From the NCBI GenBank assembly GCA_963169805.1, contig CAUJDY010000147.1, positions 1-34,662 of the forward strand: a stretch of 34,662 bases of DNA, in the 5' to 3' direction. The position numbers and the translations under genes are program-made. The stretch is from Bdellovibrionota bacterium. GTDB taxonomy: Bacteria > Bdellovibrionota > Bdellovibrionia > Bdellovibrionales > JAEYZS01. Shown here one piece after another: positions 17,189-24,553 of this stretch (position 1 is the first letter of the stretch; each line of letters starts with the position of its first letter). Below the pieces are notes generated by a model. The model saw nothing but the letters and a program-made list of their open reading frames with translations. It had not been told where the DNA came from and searched no databases.

Positions 17189-18343
17189 CTATAAAATCAT
17201 TTTTGTTAGTCCCTCGAGAGGACGATAAACATTCCCAATAATACCTATAAAAGAATTAGCTCTTCTCTGACTCCATGACAGAAGTATAGCAAGACTTTCC
17301 ACAAGAATTGGCCTACGAATAAACCACTGAAAAAATATATTTAATCTTCTCTTTTCATCTGTTTGCATCTTTTTTAATTTGATATACTTACTAGAAGCAT
17401 CCGATAAATCAAACGCTCGGCCATTCTCTAATATACTTTCTGCCAAGATCTCTGCAGTCAGGAAAGCATTGTACATTCCTTCTCCGGTAAGAGGATCCAC
17501 AAATCCTCCTGCATCTCCAATCAAAGCAAACTTTTTACTTGCGACACATTTAACTTCGGATTGTATCGGAAACACAGTCCAAACATGTGTTTCTTGCGGC
17601 AGCTCACCAAACTGACCCCTTAAATCTTCTGATTTTTGAATATATTCATTAAGTATATCTCGAGGGTCTCTTTTACCCTTAAGCAGTTCTGAATCACAAA
17701 CTAGAGATATATTTGACTCTTGAACATCTATAGGATTAACCCCAATGTAAGCTCCATCTTCAAAAAGGTGCATTTGTCCTAATCGATCTAAAGTCTTTTT
17801 TGGACTCACATAGCTGTGTATTGCAACTCTCTTTGTTTTTTGATTGGTATCAACACCAAAAAACTTTGCAACGCGCGACATTCTTCCGTCCGCACCCACA
17901 ATAAATCTCCCCCTATACTCCCTTTCTCCAGCAACTACTTTAACAATATCCATACTTGTATCGATTGAGGTAACCTGCTTCCCCATGGATATTTCACCAT
18001 TGTAACTTAAATAGTGAGCAAGCATTCTCTCTTCCAAAATTTTTCTGTTAACAGATACCCCGTAGTTTTTCTGCTCAGTCTCTGGGAAATAACTTTCTAC
18101 CAGTCGTCCTCTTCCAGAGACTAGCTTCATACCAAATATTGGTTCAAAATCTTTTAGTAAATGATCACTTTTTCTTTTTTGTAAAAGATGAACACCCTTG
18201 GGACATAAATATTCCCCACAAATTTTACGCTCTATATGAGCTTTTGCTTCAAGAACAAGCACTTTGCGCCCTTGCATCTTCATAAGAGTTGCAAAGTGAA
18301 GTCCGGCAATACTTCCACCTACTACAATTATGTCGTAAATCAT
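17189..18343 (-). CDS. FAD-dependent oxidoreductase, geranylgeranyl reductase/UbiH-like
   Basis: A 384-residue flavoprotein. The N-terminal dinucleotide motif is IIVVGGSIAGLHFATLM, followed by VLVLEAKAHIERKICGEYL, with the CGE cysteine typical of the geranylgeranyl reductase group. FIVGADGRMSRVAKF follows, and LIGDAGGFVDPLTGEGM binds the FAD ribityl and phosphate. The C-terminal helix region may associate with membrane. ATG 18343 is preceded by GGGAG and lies two bases after the polyketide synthase stop, so the pair is translationally coupled; an upstream ATG at 18355 would overlap. Members hydroxylate or reduce lipid or aromatic substrates. Next to a type III PKS the likely substrate is the alkylresorcinol- or pyrone-type product (inference). 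Confidence 0.86.
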   Translation of the reverse strand: MIYDIIVVGGSIAGLHFATLMKMQGRKVLVLEAKAHIERKICGEYLCPKGVHLLQKRKSDHLLKDFEPIFGMKLVSGRGRLVESYFPETEQKNYGVSVNRKILEERMLAHYLSYNGEISMGKQVTSIDTSMDIVKVVAGEREYRGRFIVGADGRMSRVAKFFGVDTNQKTKRVAIHSYVSPKKTLDRLGQMHLFEDGAYIGVNPIDVQESNISLVCDSELLKGKRDPRDILNEYIQKSEDLRGQFGELPQETHVWTVFPIQSEVKCVASKKFALIGDAGGFVDPLTGEGMYNAFLTAEILAESILENGRAFDLSDASSKYIKLKKMQTDEKRRLNIFFQWFIRRPILVESLAILLSWSQRRANSFIGIIGNVYRPLEGLTKMIL

Positions 18344-18345
18344 AT

Positions 18346-19398
18346 TTACTCCCATCGTAACAGTAAGCTATGAGCGGAGAAGCCAGGCCCAAATGCGAGC
18401 ATATACCCAAGATCACCCTGCAAATTGTTTTTCTTCATAAATCTTTCTAAGATATGCAAGATAGTTGCACTCGACATATTTCCGCGAGTTCTTAAAATGT
18501 CTTTTGAATCAGAAATATCTTTTCTATATCTTCCGATAAAATCTTCCATTCGATTGATAATTTTCTTTCCGCCTGGATGAAATAAATAATTTTTAATAGA
18601 CTCGACTGAAAGCTTATTTCTTTCTAAAAATGGGTAGAAAAACTTAGGAAAGTGTTCTTGAATTCGATCTGGAACTTCTTTGTCTAAGATAATTTTCAAT
18701 CCTGAATCTTGTAGATGATAGCCCATCAGCTTACTGGTATGACTAAAATGATACATATCTGTATCAACTATTCTAGGAGCCAACTTATCTGTTTCGCCCA
18801 TAATGACACAACTCGCACCATCCGCAAATATAGCTGTGCTAACAAGATTTTCCATAGATAGGTCTTTCTTTTGAAATGTAATACTTGGAATTTCTACAGC
18901 TATGATTGCTGCTTTTTTTGTAGGCTGATGTTTGAGAATATGACTGGCATAAGTCAAGGCAGCCGTCCCCCCTGCACACCCCATCTCAGTGATTGGCATT
19001 CGAATGACGTCTTTTCGAAGCCCTAGTTCATCAACTAAATATGAGTCCACGGATGGGATCATAAACCCCGTACAACTTGTTGTTATCAAATAATCAATTT
19101 CTTTCGGATCAACGCCACTCTCATCAAGAGCTTTCTTGAGCACAGCCCGCGCTAATTCAATGGCCGCCTCCATATATGCATTATTTTTAAGCTCAAACGT
19201 AAGGTCAGCAAAAACCATTTCAAGCGGCACTGCAGATTTCCTAGACTCAATTTCGGCTCCTTTAAATATTTTAAGAGCCATTCGTCTCGTATTTGCATCA
19301 AGTTGAGAAAGCCAATTTCTATCTGCAGCCTCAATTATTTTCTCGGTGGAGTAGCTATACTTAGGCTCAACACTCGTAACATGGATAATTTTTGACAT
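18346..19398 (-). CDS. type III polyketide synthase (chalcone/stilbene synthase family)
   Basis: The 350-residue protein is a full-length type III PKS, which extends an acyl-CoA starter with malonyl-CoA and cyclises the chain to a resorcinol, pyrone or similar ring. The catalytic triad is complete: Cys141 (ITEMGCAGGTAAL), His274 (YLFHPGGKKI) and Asn307 (TRGNMSSATIL). GPGFSAHSLLLRW is the C-terminal family signature. ATG 19398 is used because GAGG lies six bases upstream; GTG 19410 is in frame. It heads a minus-strand run with the FAD oxidoreductase, YceI and nitroreductase genes and is divergent from a membrane-anchored LuxR-type gene. The starter chain length cannot be read; bacterial relatives often use long fatty acyl starters. 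Confidence 0.93.
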   Translation of the reverse strand: MSKIIHVTSVEPKYSYSTEKIIEAADRNWLSQLDANTRRMALKIFKGAEIESRKSAVPLEMVFADLTFELKNNAYMEAAIELARAVLKKALDESGVDPKEIDYLITTSCTGFMIPSVDSYLVDELGLRKDVIRMPITEMGCAGGTAALTYASHILKHQPTKKAAIIAVEIPSITFQKKDLSMENLVSTAIFADGASCVIMGETDKLAPRIVDTDMYHFSHTSKLMGYHLQDSGLKIILDKEVPDRIQEHFPKFFYPFLERNKLSVESIKNYLFHPGGKKIINRMEDFIGRYRKDISDSKDILRTRGNMSSATILHILERFMKKNNLQGDLGYMLAFGPGFSAHSLLLRWE

Positions 19399-19424
19399 AT
19401 ATAACCTCACTTTTCATGCTTCAT

Positions 19425-19495
19425 TTTTCGATATATTCAAAGAATAATAAATACGACCTATATACTACCCAATTACTTAGCCTTTTCGATATGTT
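19425..19495. repeat. direct repeat pair TTTTCGATATrTT in divergent promoter region
   Basis: TTTTCGATATATT at 19425-19437 and TTTTCGATATGTT at 19483-19495 differ in one base and are 58 bp apart, start to start. They lie between the polyketide operon and the divergent LuxR-type gene. They could be regulator sites, but an AT-rich region may give this by chance. Confidence 0.35.
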
Positions 19496-19607
19496 AGAAA
19501 ATGACCTAGCACTTATGTACTATAGACTTAACTCTCCCCTACTATGTCTCAACATAAGATATGTAGAATTATTTGCATTCAATAATCTCATGCCCTAGAC
19601 TAATCAT

Positions 19608-20120
19608 ATGCCTCGTCTGTCTCGTAATGAAACACTTCTTATTAGTATTTTCTTTGTGTGCATCATCTCTTTGGTAACAGGTGATATCGTAGATGATTTA
19701 AATCATGGATCAAGCCTGTCTCATGCTATTAATGAAATCATTATCGTATTACTTAACATTTTATGTTTTAGTTATTTGTGGCTGAGATACTTCTCTACTA
19801 AAAAAGAAAACCAAGAAATAAAGTTTAGTTTGGTCAAAGTTCAATCAGACCTTGAGGATTACAAGAAGGAAACTCAACACCTACTGAAAGGGTTAAGCGA
19901 AAAAATCGATCTCCAAATGACAAAATGGTCGCTCTCAAAATCCGAAAAAGAAGTTGCACTTCTTTTACTTAAGGGGCTCAGTACAAAAGAAATTGCGACA
20001 GTCAGACAGACGAGCGAAAACACTATTAAACAACAATGTAATTCAATTTATCAAAAATCAAATTTGTCCGGCAGAATGGAGTTATCTGCATTTTTCCTAG
20101 AAGATTTATTTATTGCGTAG
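19608..20120 (+). CDS. membrane-anchored LuxR-family HTH regulator
   Basis: The 170-residue protein has two predicted membrane helices (about 9-24 and 42-60). A charged, probably coiled-coil linker spans about 64-100. A C-terminal LuxR-type HTH at about 109-165 contains LSKSEKEVALLLLKGLSTKEIA, TSENTIKQQCNSIYQKSNLSG and then MELSAFF. There is no receiver or autoinducer domain. It therefore looks like a one-component regulator that reads a membrane or lipid signal. It is divergent from the type III PKS operon with 209 bp between, so that operon is its obvious candidate target (inference). No good Shine-Dalgarno precedes ATG 19608. Its stop faces DUF2805 six bases away. Confidence 0.85.
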   Translation: MPRLSRNETLLISIFFVCIISLVTGDIVDDLNHGSSLSHAINEIIIVLLNILCFSYLWLRYFSTKKENQEIKFSLVKVQSDLEDYKKETQHLLKGLSEKIDLQMTKWSLSKSEKEVALLLLKGLSTKEIATVRQTSENTIKQQCNSIYQKSNLSGRMELSAFFLEDLFIA

Positions 20121-20126
20121 TCAAAC

Positions 20127-20426
20127 TCACTTCCAGCCTTTGGTGCTTCCATCTGATCGCTGGCGAGAACATTTAAATCGACTCTCTTTAAATCCACGCA
20201 TTTTCTCGTGTTTTAAGTGCCCTTGCTCGTGCGCTCTTCTTCTCCAACGCTTAAACGCTTGTGAACCCAATACATTTCTCATAATTTGTATAATATCGTG
20301 TTCTGTAAGATTGAATTGAGATCGGATCGATTCAAAAGTTGTTCGATCTTCCCAACCCATTCTAACAATTCGATCGATATCATCTTCTGATAACTTTTTT
20401 TCGGAAACTAGTTTTTTAAAGCTCAC
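20127..20426 (-). CDS. DUF2805 / TIGR03643 family protein
   Basis: A 99-residue protein with the DUF2805 core LSEDDIDRIVRMGWEDRTTFESI, then QFNLTEHDIIQIMR and SQAFKRWRRRAHEQGH. The N-terminal part looks like a small helical, HTH-like fold and the C-terminus is strongly basic, which would suit nucleic-acid binding; the family has no known function. The start is GTG 20426, overlapping the OsmC stop by GTGA, so the two are coupled. In other genomes this family often lies near photolyase/cryptochrome or DCC-type genes; the DCC gene here is three genes upstream. Confidence 0.8.
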   Translation of the reverse strand: MSFKKLVSEKKLSEDDIDRIVRMGWEDRTTFESIRSQFNLTEHDIIQIMRNVLGSQAFKRWRRRAHEQGHLKHEKMRGFKESRFKCSRQRSDGSTKGWK

Positions 20427-20851
20427 ACAATCTCGTATTCAAATGTTTTTTCGATTTTGAGAGAGTTTGCAACTAAACATGCAGTAGAAGTTCTATCGAG
20501 TAGTCTTTTTGCCTTTTCAATATCTGTTGGATTTTTTAATATTACTTTTAAATGAACTGCCTTAAATTCTGGCTGCCCCTTTTCATTCGGGCCAACTGTT
20601 AATGTTGAATCACATCTTACATTTTCAAAATCAACCTTAGAATTTTGAGCCAAGACTTTAAAAGTTGCAATATAGCAATTGGTAACAGCTAAAATATAAA
20701 AATCTTCTGGAGAATATCCTCCGCCCGGACCGTTAAACTCTTTTGGAATCGCTGCTACGAGCTCTTGACCAGATACACTTGTCTTCCAAACAGTATTTGT
20801 TCCTGATGTCGCGTCACTAAATGATGTAAAAACCATGGGATATTGATACAT
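20423..20851 (-). CDS. OsmC/Ohr family peroxide-stress protein
   Basis: The 142-residue protein has the two OsmC cysteines, Cys59 (SPEDFYILAVTNCYIATF) and Cys125 (RTSTACLVANSL), at the spacing of thiol-dependent peroxidases that reduce organic hydroperoxides. The start ATG 20851 has a perfect AAGGAG six bases upstream, formed partly by the stop codon of the preceding membrane protein gene (TAAGGAG). An in-frame start at 20908 would lie within that gene and is unlikely. It lies inside a four-gene cassette with a CxxC (DCC) protein, suggesting a shared thiol-redox task (inference). Confidence 0.87.
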   Translation of the reverse strand: MYQYPMVFTSFSDATSGTNTVWKTSVSGQELVAAIPKEFNGPGGGYSPEDFYILAVTNCYIATFKVLAQNSKVDFENVRCDSTLTVGPNEKGQPEFKAVHLKVILKNPTDIEKAKRLLDRTSTACLVANSLKIEKTFEYEIV

Positions 20852-20861
20852 GTAAATCTCC

Positions 20862-21281
20862 TTACAAACTGTTTCTAATGTAAAAAAATAATATAATGAG
20901 CTTAGCACTCCAAAGCAAAGATCTCACCAAGTGAGATACAATCAAATGACTATGAGTTTCTATTTTAAATACTTTTTCAATTTTGTTATGATATGGAACA
21001 CTCCATAGAAACGTAACTCCCCAAATGAGGGATATTACAGCCAATTGAATAATCCAAAACTCTCGTAAATCGATTGCTAGCAACCAACAACACAGTGCAA
21101 GCTCCAGCACCATAGGTATTGCAATAGGAAAGGTTGTGCTTAAAACATACCGACTGTGATAAACACTAAAATCAGAATTATTGATGTACGAGAATAGCGG
21201 ATAATGGGTAAAGTAAGCGTACCAGGCTATACCCACCATGTAAGACGAGACCATCAAATATAAAAGCATAAGATCATTCAT
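20862..21281 (-). CDS. four-helix integral membrane protein, unknown function
   Basis: A 139-residue protein with four hydrophobic helices. Conserved-looking polar residues lie at helix ends: YFTHYPLFSYI near the first helix, FSVYHSRYVLSTTFPIAIPMVLE, SVPYHNKIEKVF, and HLVRSLLWSAK. The HYPLF...YHxxH-like...PMxLE...PxHxxI...R.LLWSxK pattern recalls a small uncharacterised membrane family in other proteobacteria; I know no function. It overlaps the DCC gene by ATGA and is followed ten bases later by OsmC. Histidines at the membrane surface could bind metal or haem, but nothing here proves it. Confidence 0.75.
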   Translation of the reverse strand: MNDLMLLYLMVSSYMVGIAWYAYFTHYPLFSYINNSDFSVYHSRYVLSTTFPIAIPMVLELALCCWLLAIDLREFWIIQLAVISLIWGVTFLWSVPYHNKIEKVFKIETHSHLIVSHLVRSLLWSAKLIILFFYIRNSL

Positions 21282-21688
21282 TTTTTATTTTTTCTATCTT
21301 CACAGTAAGGACTCTTGCTACAATCAATTTTTCTTTTTGGTAGAAAAGGCCTAATAAATGCAAAAGCGTGGTAACCTATATTAAGAATCGGTTTCACAAA
21401 AGAACGCTGACTTACCTTAGCCAACCAGTGAAAACGAGGCATCAAGGACCATATTTGAATAAAAGCATCAACTCCAGTTTTAATTTCTCCTGTTGGCATA
21501 CGAACATGCATAACCTTATGAACTCGAAACGGATCTAAGCCTTCTCTTTCAGCAGAAAAATTGGGGCTTGTTATATCAACAAACTCAAAATCTTTTGCTT
21601 CAGGATTTGCCTTATACATGTCCATCTCTCTAGAACAAAGCTGGCACAGTCCATCGAAGTATATTCTAATAATTTGAGGGTTATTCAT
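21278..21688 (-). CDS. DCC-family (DUF393) thiol-disulfide oxidoreductase-like protein
   Basis: The 136-residue product starts with IIRIYFDGLCQLCSREM, the DCC signature in which Asp12, Cys15 and Cys18 form DGxCxxC, predicted to be thioredoxin-like. The rest (FEFVDITSPNF, VHKVMHVRMPTGEIKTGVDAF, PFLPKRKIDCSKSPYC) also fits DUF393, with two extra cysteines at the C-terminus. ATG 21688 is preferred since homologues start just before the DGxC motif; ATG 21712 adds eight residues read through a 38-bp palindrome. Neither has a clear Shine-Dalgarno. It heads the DCC-membrane-OsmC-DUF2805 cassette. Confidence 0.82.
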   Translation of the reverse strand: MNNPQIIRIYFDGLCQLCSREMDMYKANPEAKDFEFVDITSPNFSAEREGLDPFRVHKVMHVRMPTGEIKTGVDAFIQIWSLMPRFHWLAKVSQRSFVKPILNIGYHAFAFIRPFLPKRKIDCSKSPYCEDRKNKK

Positions 21689-21718
21689 GAGTTTAAGATA
21701 TCTTAAACTCATGAATAA
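21681..21718. promoter_or_regulatory. 38-bp perfect palindrome at the DCC gene start
   Basis: The half-site TTATTCATGAGTTTAAGAT (21681-21699) is followed directly by its exact reverse complement (21700-21718). It lies between the divergent DCC and DUF4442 genes and contains both candidate DCC start codons. On RNA it would form a hairpin of up to 19 bp (fewer with a loop) that hides the start; on DNA it could be a dimer operator. Confidence 0.7.
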
Positions 21719-21804
21719 TTCAAGGGAAAGTCACTGAATCCTTTCAAATACAATAAAATCGAAATAAAATCTAAAACTGACTCAAAATGGGAGTAAATAT
21801 AAGC

Positions 21805-22269
21805 ATGAAAAAGTATCTTCTATTTTTATGGAACTTTTGGCCACCTTTTATTGGCTCTGGAATATGGATAGATCAAATCACAAAAGATTATAGACACGTA
21901 CGTGTTCGTCTCAAAAAAAGACCGTGGACTTCAAATTATGTGAGCACCCAGTATGGAGGATCTATTTATTCAATGACAGATCCATTCTATATGGTGATGC
22001 TTTTAATGAATCTTGGGCGTGACTATATTGTTTGGGATAAATCTGCGCAAATTCGCTTTTTAAAACCAGGAAAAACAGATCTGACGGCAGAGTTTAATAT
22101 CCATGAAGAACTTTTAAGCGATATTAGAGTCACAACAGCAAAACAAGGTAAAATGGAGTGGCACATTAAAATTCCAGTAAAAGATAAAAACCAGATAACA
22201 GTTGCTGAAGTTGATAAAGTTCTTTGGATTAAATACAAAAAGTATAACAAAACACAGAATCCTTCATAA
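21805..22269 (+). CDS. DUF4442 hotdog-like protein
   Basis: The 154-residue protein matches DUF4442: LWNFWPPFIGSGIWIDQI, then VRVRLKKRPWTSNYVSTQYGG and SIYSMTDPFYMVMLLMNLG, and GRDYIVWDKSAQIRFLKPG. The fold is predicted to be hotdog, related to thioesterases, but the usual catalytic His-Gly-Gly is not present; its substrate is unknown. ATG 21805 has GGGAG about 11 bases upstream; ATG 21787 would add six residues but has no ribosome site. It is divergent from the DCC cassette across the palindrome, and its stop lies six bases from the stop of the convergent transpeptidase gene, without a terminator. Confidence 0.8.
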   Translation: MKKYLLFLWNFWPPFIGSGIWIDQITKDYRHVRVRLKKRPWTSNYVSTQYGGSIYSMTDPFYMVMLLMNLGRDYIVWDKSAQIRFLKPGKTDLTAEFNIHEELLSDIRVTTAKQGKMEWHIKIPVKDKNQITVAEVDKVLWIKYKKYNKTQNPS

Positions 22270-22275
22270 AGACTT

Positions 22276-23568
22276 CTAGTTGCGCTTTACTGCATAAGGA
22301 ATAACTCTTCCTGTGACTTTTGCTTGATAGTTAAAATATTTTTTAAATATTTCCTGAGCTAAAAAAGCAGCTTTCACAGTCCAATATTGTTCATTGACAG
22401 TAATAGCTGCAATCGCCAGCTTTCTATTATCTTTAATCGCATACCCTACAAACCAATCAACTTTGCCTTTTGGGTTGTCGCCCGTGAGAGAGCCGGTTTT
22501 ACCTCCCAGCTCCATTGGCATTAGCTTTTGATTTCTAACAAGAGTCTTAAAAGATTTTTTAGATGTTCCCTTAAGAACTGTGGCTTCCATCAATTTTTTT
22601 AACTCGTGAGCACTTTCAGGGGAAAGAGGCCTAGAAAGCTCCACCCTCTCTGGCTGAAAAACAACTTTATCTGCCTCGTCTTTGAGAGATTTCACCAAGT
22701 ACGGCAAATTCATAATTCCATCATTTGCAATGCTAGCAGCTATCATTGCCCCTTGTACTGGAGAAAGCTTATTGATTTTATTAAATCCAGAGGCAACTTC
22801 TGCCATCAAATAAGATTTTTCGTGCGGTATCGTAGCGCTGCTAACTTCCACGGGAAAATCAGTAAGAATCGGTTGATTAAATAAAAATCGACGCGTGTAC
22901 TCTTCTAGATCATGAGGCTCAAGCTTATTGAGTGCAAGCTTTGCAAAAACAGTATTCACTGATAATGCAAATGCATCCTCTAAACTTAGAAGACGGCTCC
23001 AGCGATTGGTATCTCCCATGACATTTCTACGGTAAAGAGTATGATTTGATCCGTTGTATGCAATCTTATAATCAGAATCATATTTATACTTATCAATTGC
23101 AGCCGTTGCAGGGATAATTTTAAAAATCGAGGCTGCTGGGTATGTTGCTAATAAAGCTAAGTTTTGCTTAAAGTCATCATGCTTTGTAAAACTATTTAGT
23201 GAAAGGATCTCACCTGACTCAGCATCCATCAGTACGACTGCAGCATAATCCGGCTTATAGGAGCGAATGAGCTTGTCCGTAAAAGACTGAATCTCTTGGT
23301 TCAATGTATATTCAACAGCAACTCTACTTTTATCATCGTCAATTTTAATTTCTATATGGGTCGGAAATATATTTTGAAAGACGAGCTCTGATATTTGAAT
23401 TTTTATAGAATCTCTAATATGTGCGACTCGATTCCACTTTTGCTCTTCTGCGTTAAAAAGATTAGGCTGAATTCGAAGAGTCATGTGCAAAAAGCCCAAG
23501 GCTAGAAAAAAGAAAAGAATAATATTTCTTAACCTCAGCTTGGGGCGAAAAGACCGCTTTTTTGCCAT
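22276..23568 (-). CDS. penicillin-binding protein, transpeptidase domain, small form
   Basis: A 430-residue protein with one N-terminal membrane helix (about 15-33) and a periplasmic transpeptidase domain. The active site is complete: Ser147-x-x-Lys150 (AASIFKIIP), Ser203-Val-Asn205 and Lys357-Thr-Gly359 (ELGGKTGSLTG). The segment before the domain is only about 75 residues, so neither the glycosyltransferase of class A nor the full pedestal of class B PBPs is present. It cross-links or otherwise acts on peptidoglycan. ATG 23568 has GAGG at five bases; a TTG at 23586 is in frame but weaker. It is convergent with the DUF4442 gene. Confidence 0.87.
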   Translation of the reverse strand: MAKKRSFRPKLRLRNIILFFFLALGFLHMTLRIQPNLFNAEEQKWNRVAHIRDSIKIQISELVFQNIFPTHIEIKIDDDKSRVAVEYTLNQEIQSFTDKLIRSYKPDYAAVVLMDAESGEILSLNSFTKHDDFKQNLALLATYPAASIFKIIPATAAIDKYKYDSDYKIAYNGSNHTLYRRNVMGDTNRWSRLLSLEDAFALSVNTVFAKLALNKLEPHDLEEYTRRFLFNQPILTDFPVEVSSATIPHEKSYLMAEVASGFNKINKLSPVQGAMIAASIANDGIMNLPYLVKSLKDEADKVVFQPERVELSRPLSPESAHELKKLMEATVLKGTSKKSFKTLVRNQKLMPMELGGKTGSLTGDNPKGKVDWFVGYAIKDNRKLAIAAITVNEQYWTVKAAFLAQEIFKKYFNYQAKVTGRVIPYAVKRN

Positions 23569-23672
23569 GTAACCTCTAAATATCAAAAGACATGATTTGA
23601 TATTCTATACTATCTATCTAACACAACCTAAAGTGTTACTAATTTAGGTTTTAAAGACAACTCTTTTTAGTT

Positions 23673-24524
23673 TTATTTTTTTGTGAGTCTAGAAAAATAG
23701 ATCGGACCAAAACCAGAAATATCAGGACGAATCATGTACCCATACTTTGTTTTCACTGCATTTAAATAGCTAAAGTCAAAAGTATCTACCTCTATAAAAT
23801 TTGATTTTTTATTAAGAAATTTTTCTATTACAAAATCATTCTCTTGAGGATTTATGCTACAGGTTGAATAGACAATTTTACCTTTTGATTTACAAATTAA
23901 CAAAGCGGCACATAAGAGTGTATACTGTTTCTGAGATAACATTTTAGATTTCTTTGGGGTCCAGCTTTCTAAATTTTGCCTCTGATCCAACAAATGCCTC
24001 TCTGAAGAACAAGGAGTATCAACCAAAACTCTGTCAAACTCCTCTTTAAAGAGAAATCCAAATTTTTGTCCATCTTTCATAGTCAGGCGAAATAGTTTTT
24101 GATAATCTTGGGGCACATACTGCGCTAAAACTTTTCGAAGTCTAAAAAATCTATCTTTCGAACTATCATTTGAAATTAGTTGCCCCTCCCCCTTTAGTTC
24201 AGCCAAAATAGCTAAAGACTTCCCACCTGGAGCCGCACACAAGTCACAAACCTTATGACCTGCACTGATATTCAGAGCATGGACTGGCGCTAAAGAAGCT
24301 GGATCTAATATATAATTTTTCAGATATCCCGCATCATGTCGCTCCTCAGAATTATAACGCTCTCTCTTGTACTTCTGATGATTTTCTAAAAACTCATGAA
24401 TTGGAGAACCCGAAAATGGCTCGTAAGCAATTTGTTGTTCAGAATGGCGCATAGATTCGAGCAGCCCCCCCCACTCTTGGCCATAGATAGTCTTAAAATA
24501 GTCTTCAAAAACTTTTGGTACCAT
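23673..24524 (-). CDS. NSUN/RsmB-family RNA m5C methyltransferase
   Basis: The 283-residue SAM-dependent enzyme has the motif I CDLCAAPGGKSLAIL, the catalytic DTPCSSER with Cys172 and the second cysteine Cys222 in VYSTCSINPQEND, the pair used for cytosine-C5 methylation of rRNA or tRNA. The N-terminal FEDYFKTIYGQEWGGLL resembles NSUN4-type proteins (FxxxYxxxYGxxW), arguing for start 24524, although there is no clear Shine-Dalgarno. There is no NusB or PUA domain, so the target is unclear. The codons for Trp18-Gly19-Gly20 include a G8 run, a possible slippage site. It is divergent from the DUF4010 gene with only 29 bp between start codons. Confidence 0.88.
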   Translation of the reverse strand: MVPKVFEDYFKTIYGQEWGGLLESMRHSEQQIAYEPFSGSPIHEFLENHQKYKRERYNSEERHDAGYLKNYILDPASLAPVHALNISAGHKVCDLCAAPGGKSLAILAELKGEGQLISNDSSKDRFFRLRKVLAQYVPQDYQKLFRLTMKDGQKFGFLFKEEFDRVLVDTPCSSERHLLDQRQNLESWTPKKSKMLSQKQYTLLCAALLICKSKGKIVYSTCSINPQENDFVIEKFLNKKSNFIEVDTFDFSYLNAVKTKYGYMIRPDISGFGPIYFSRLTKK

Positions 24525-24553
24525 AATTTACATTACTTGATTATAACACAAAA

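Noticed and set aside
19392-19598. 68-codon plus-strand frame between the PKS and luxR-type genes
   Set aside because: It begins inside the PKS gene, has no ribosome site and looks like random AT-rich translation.
20852-20908. Upstream start for OsmC at 20908
   Set aside because: It would overlap the membrane protein gene by 47 bases, while ATG 20851 has a perfect AAGGAG.
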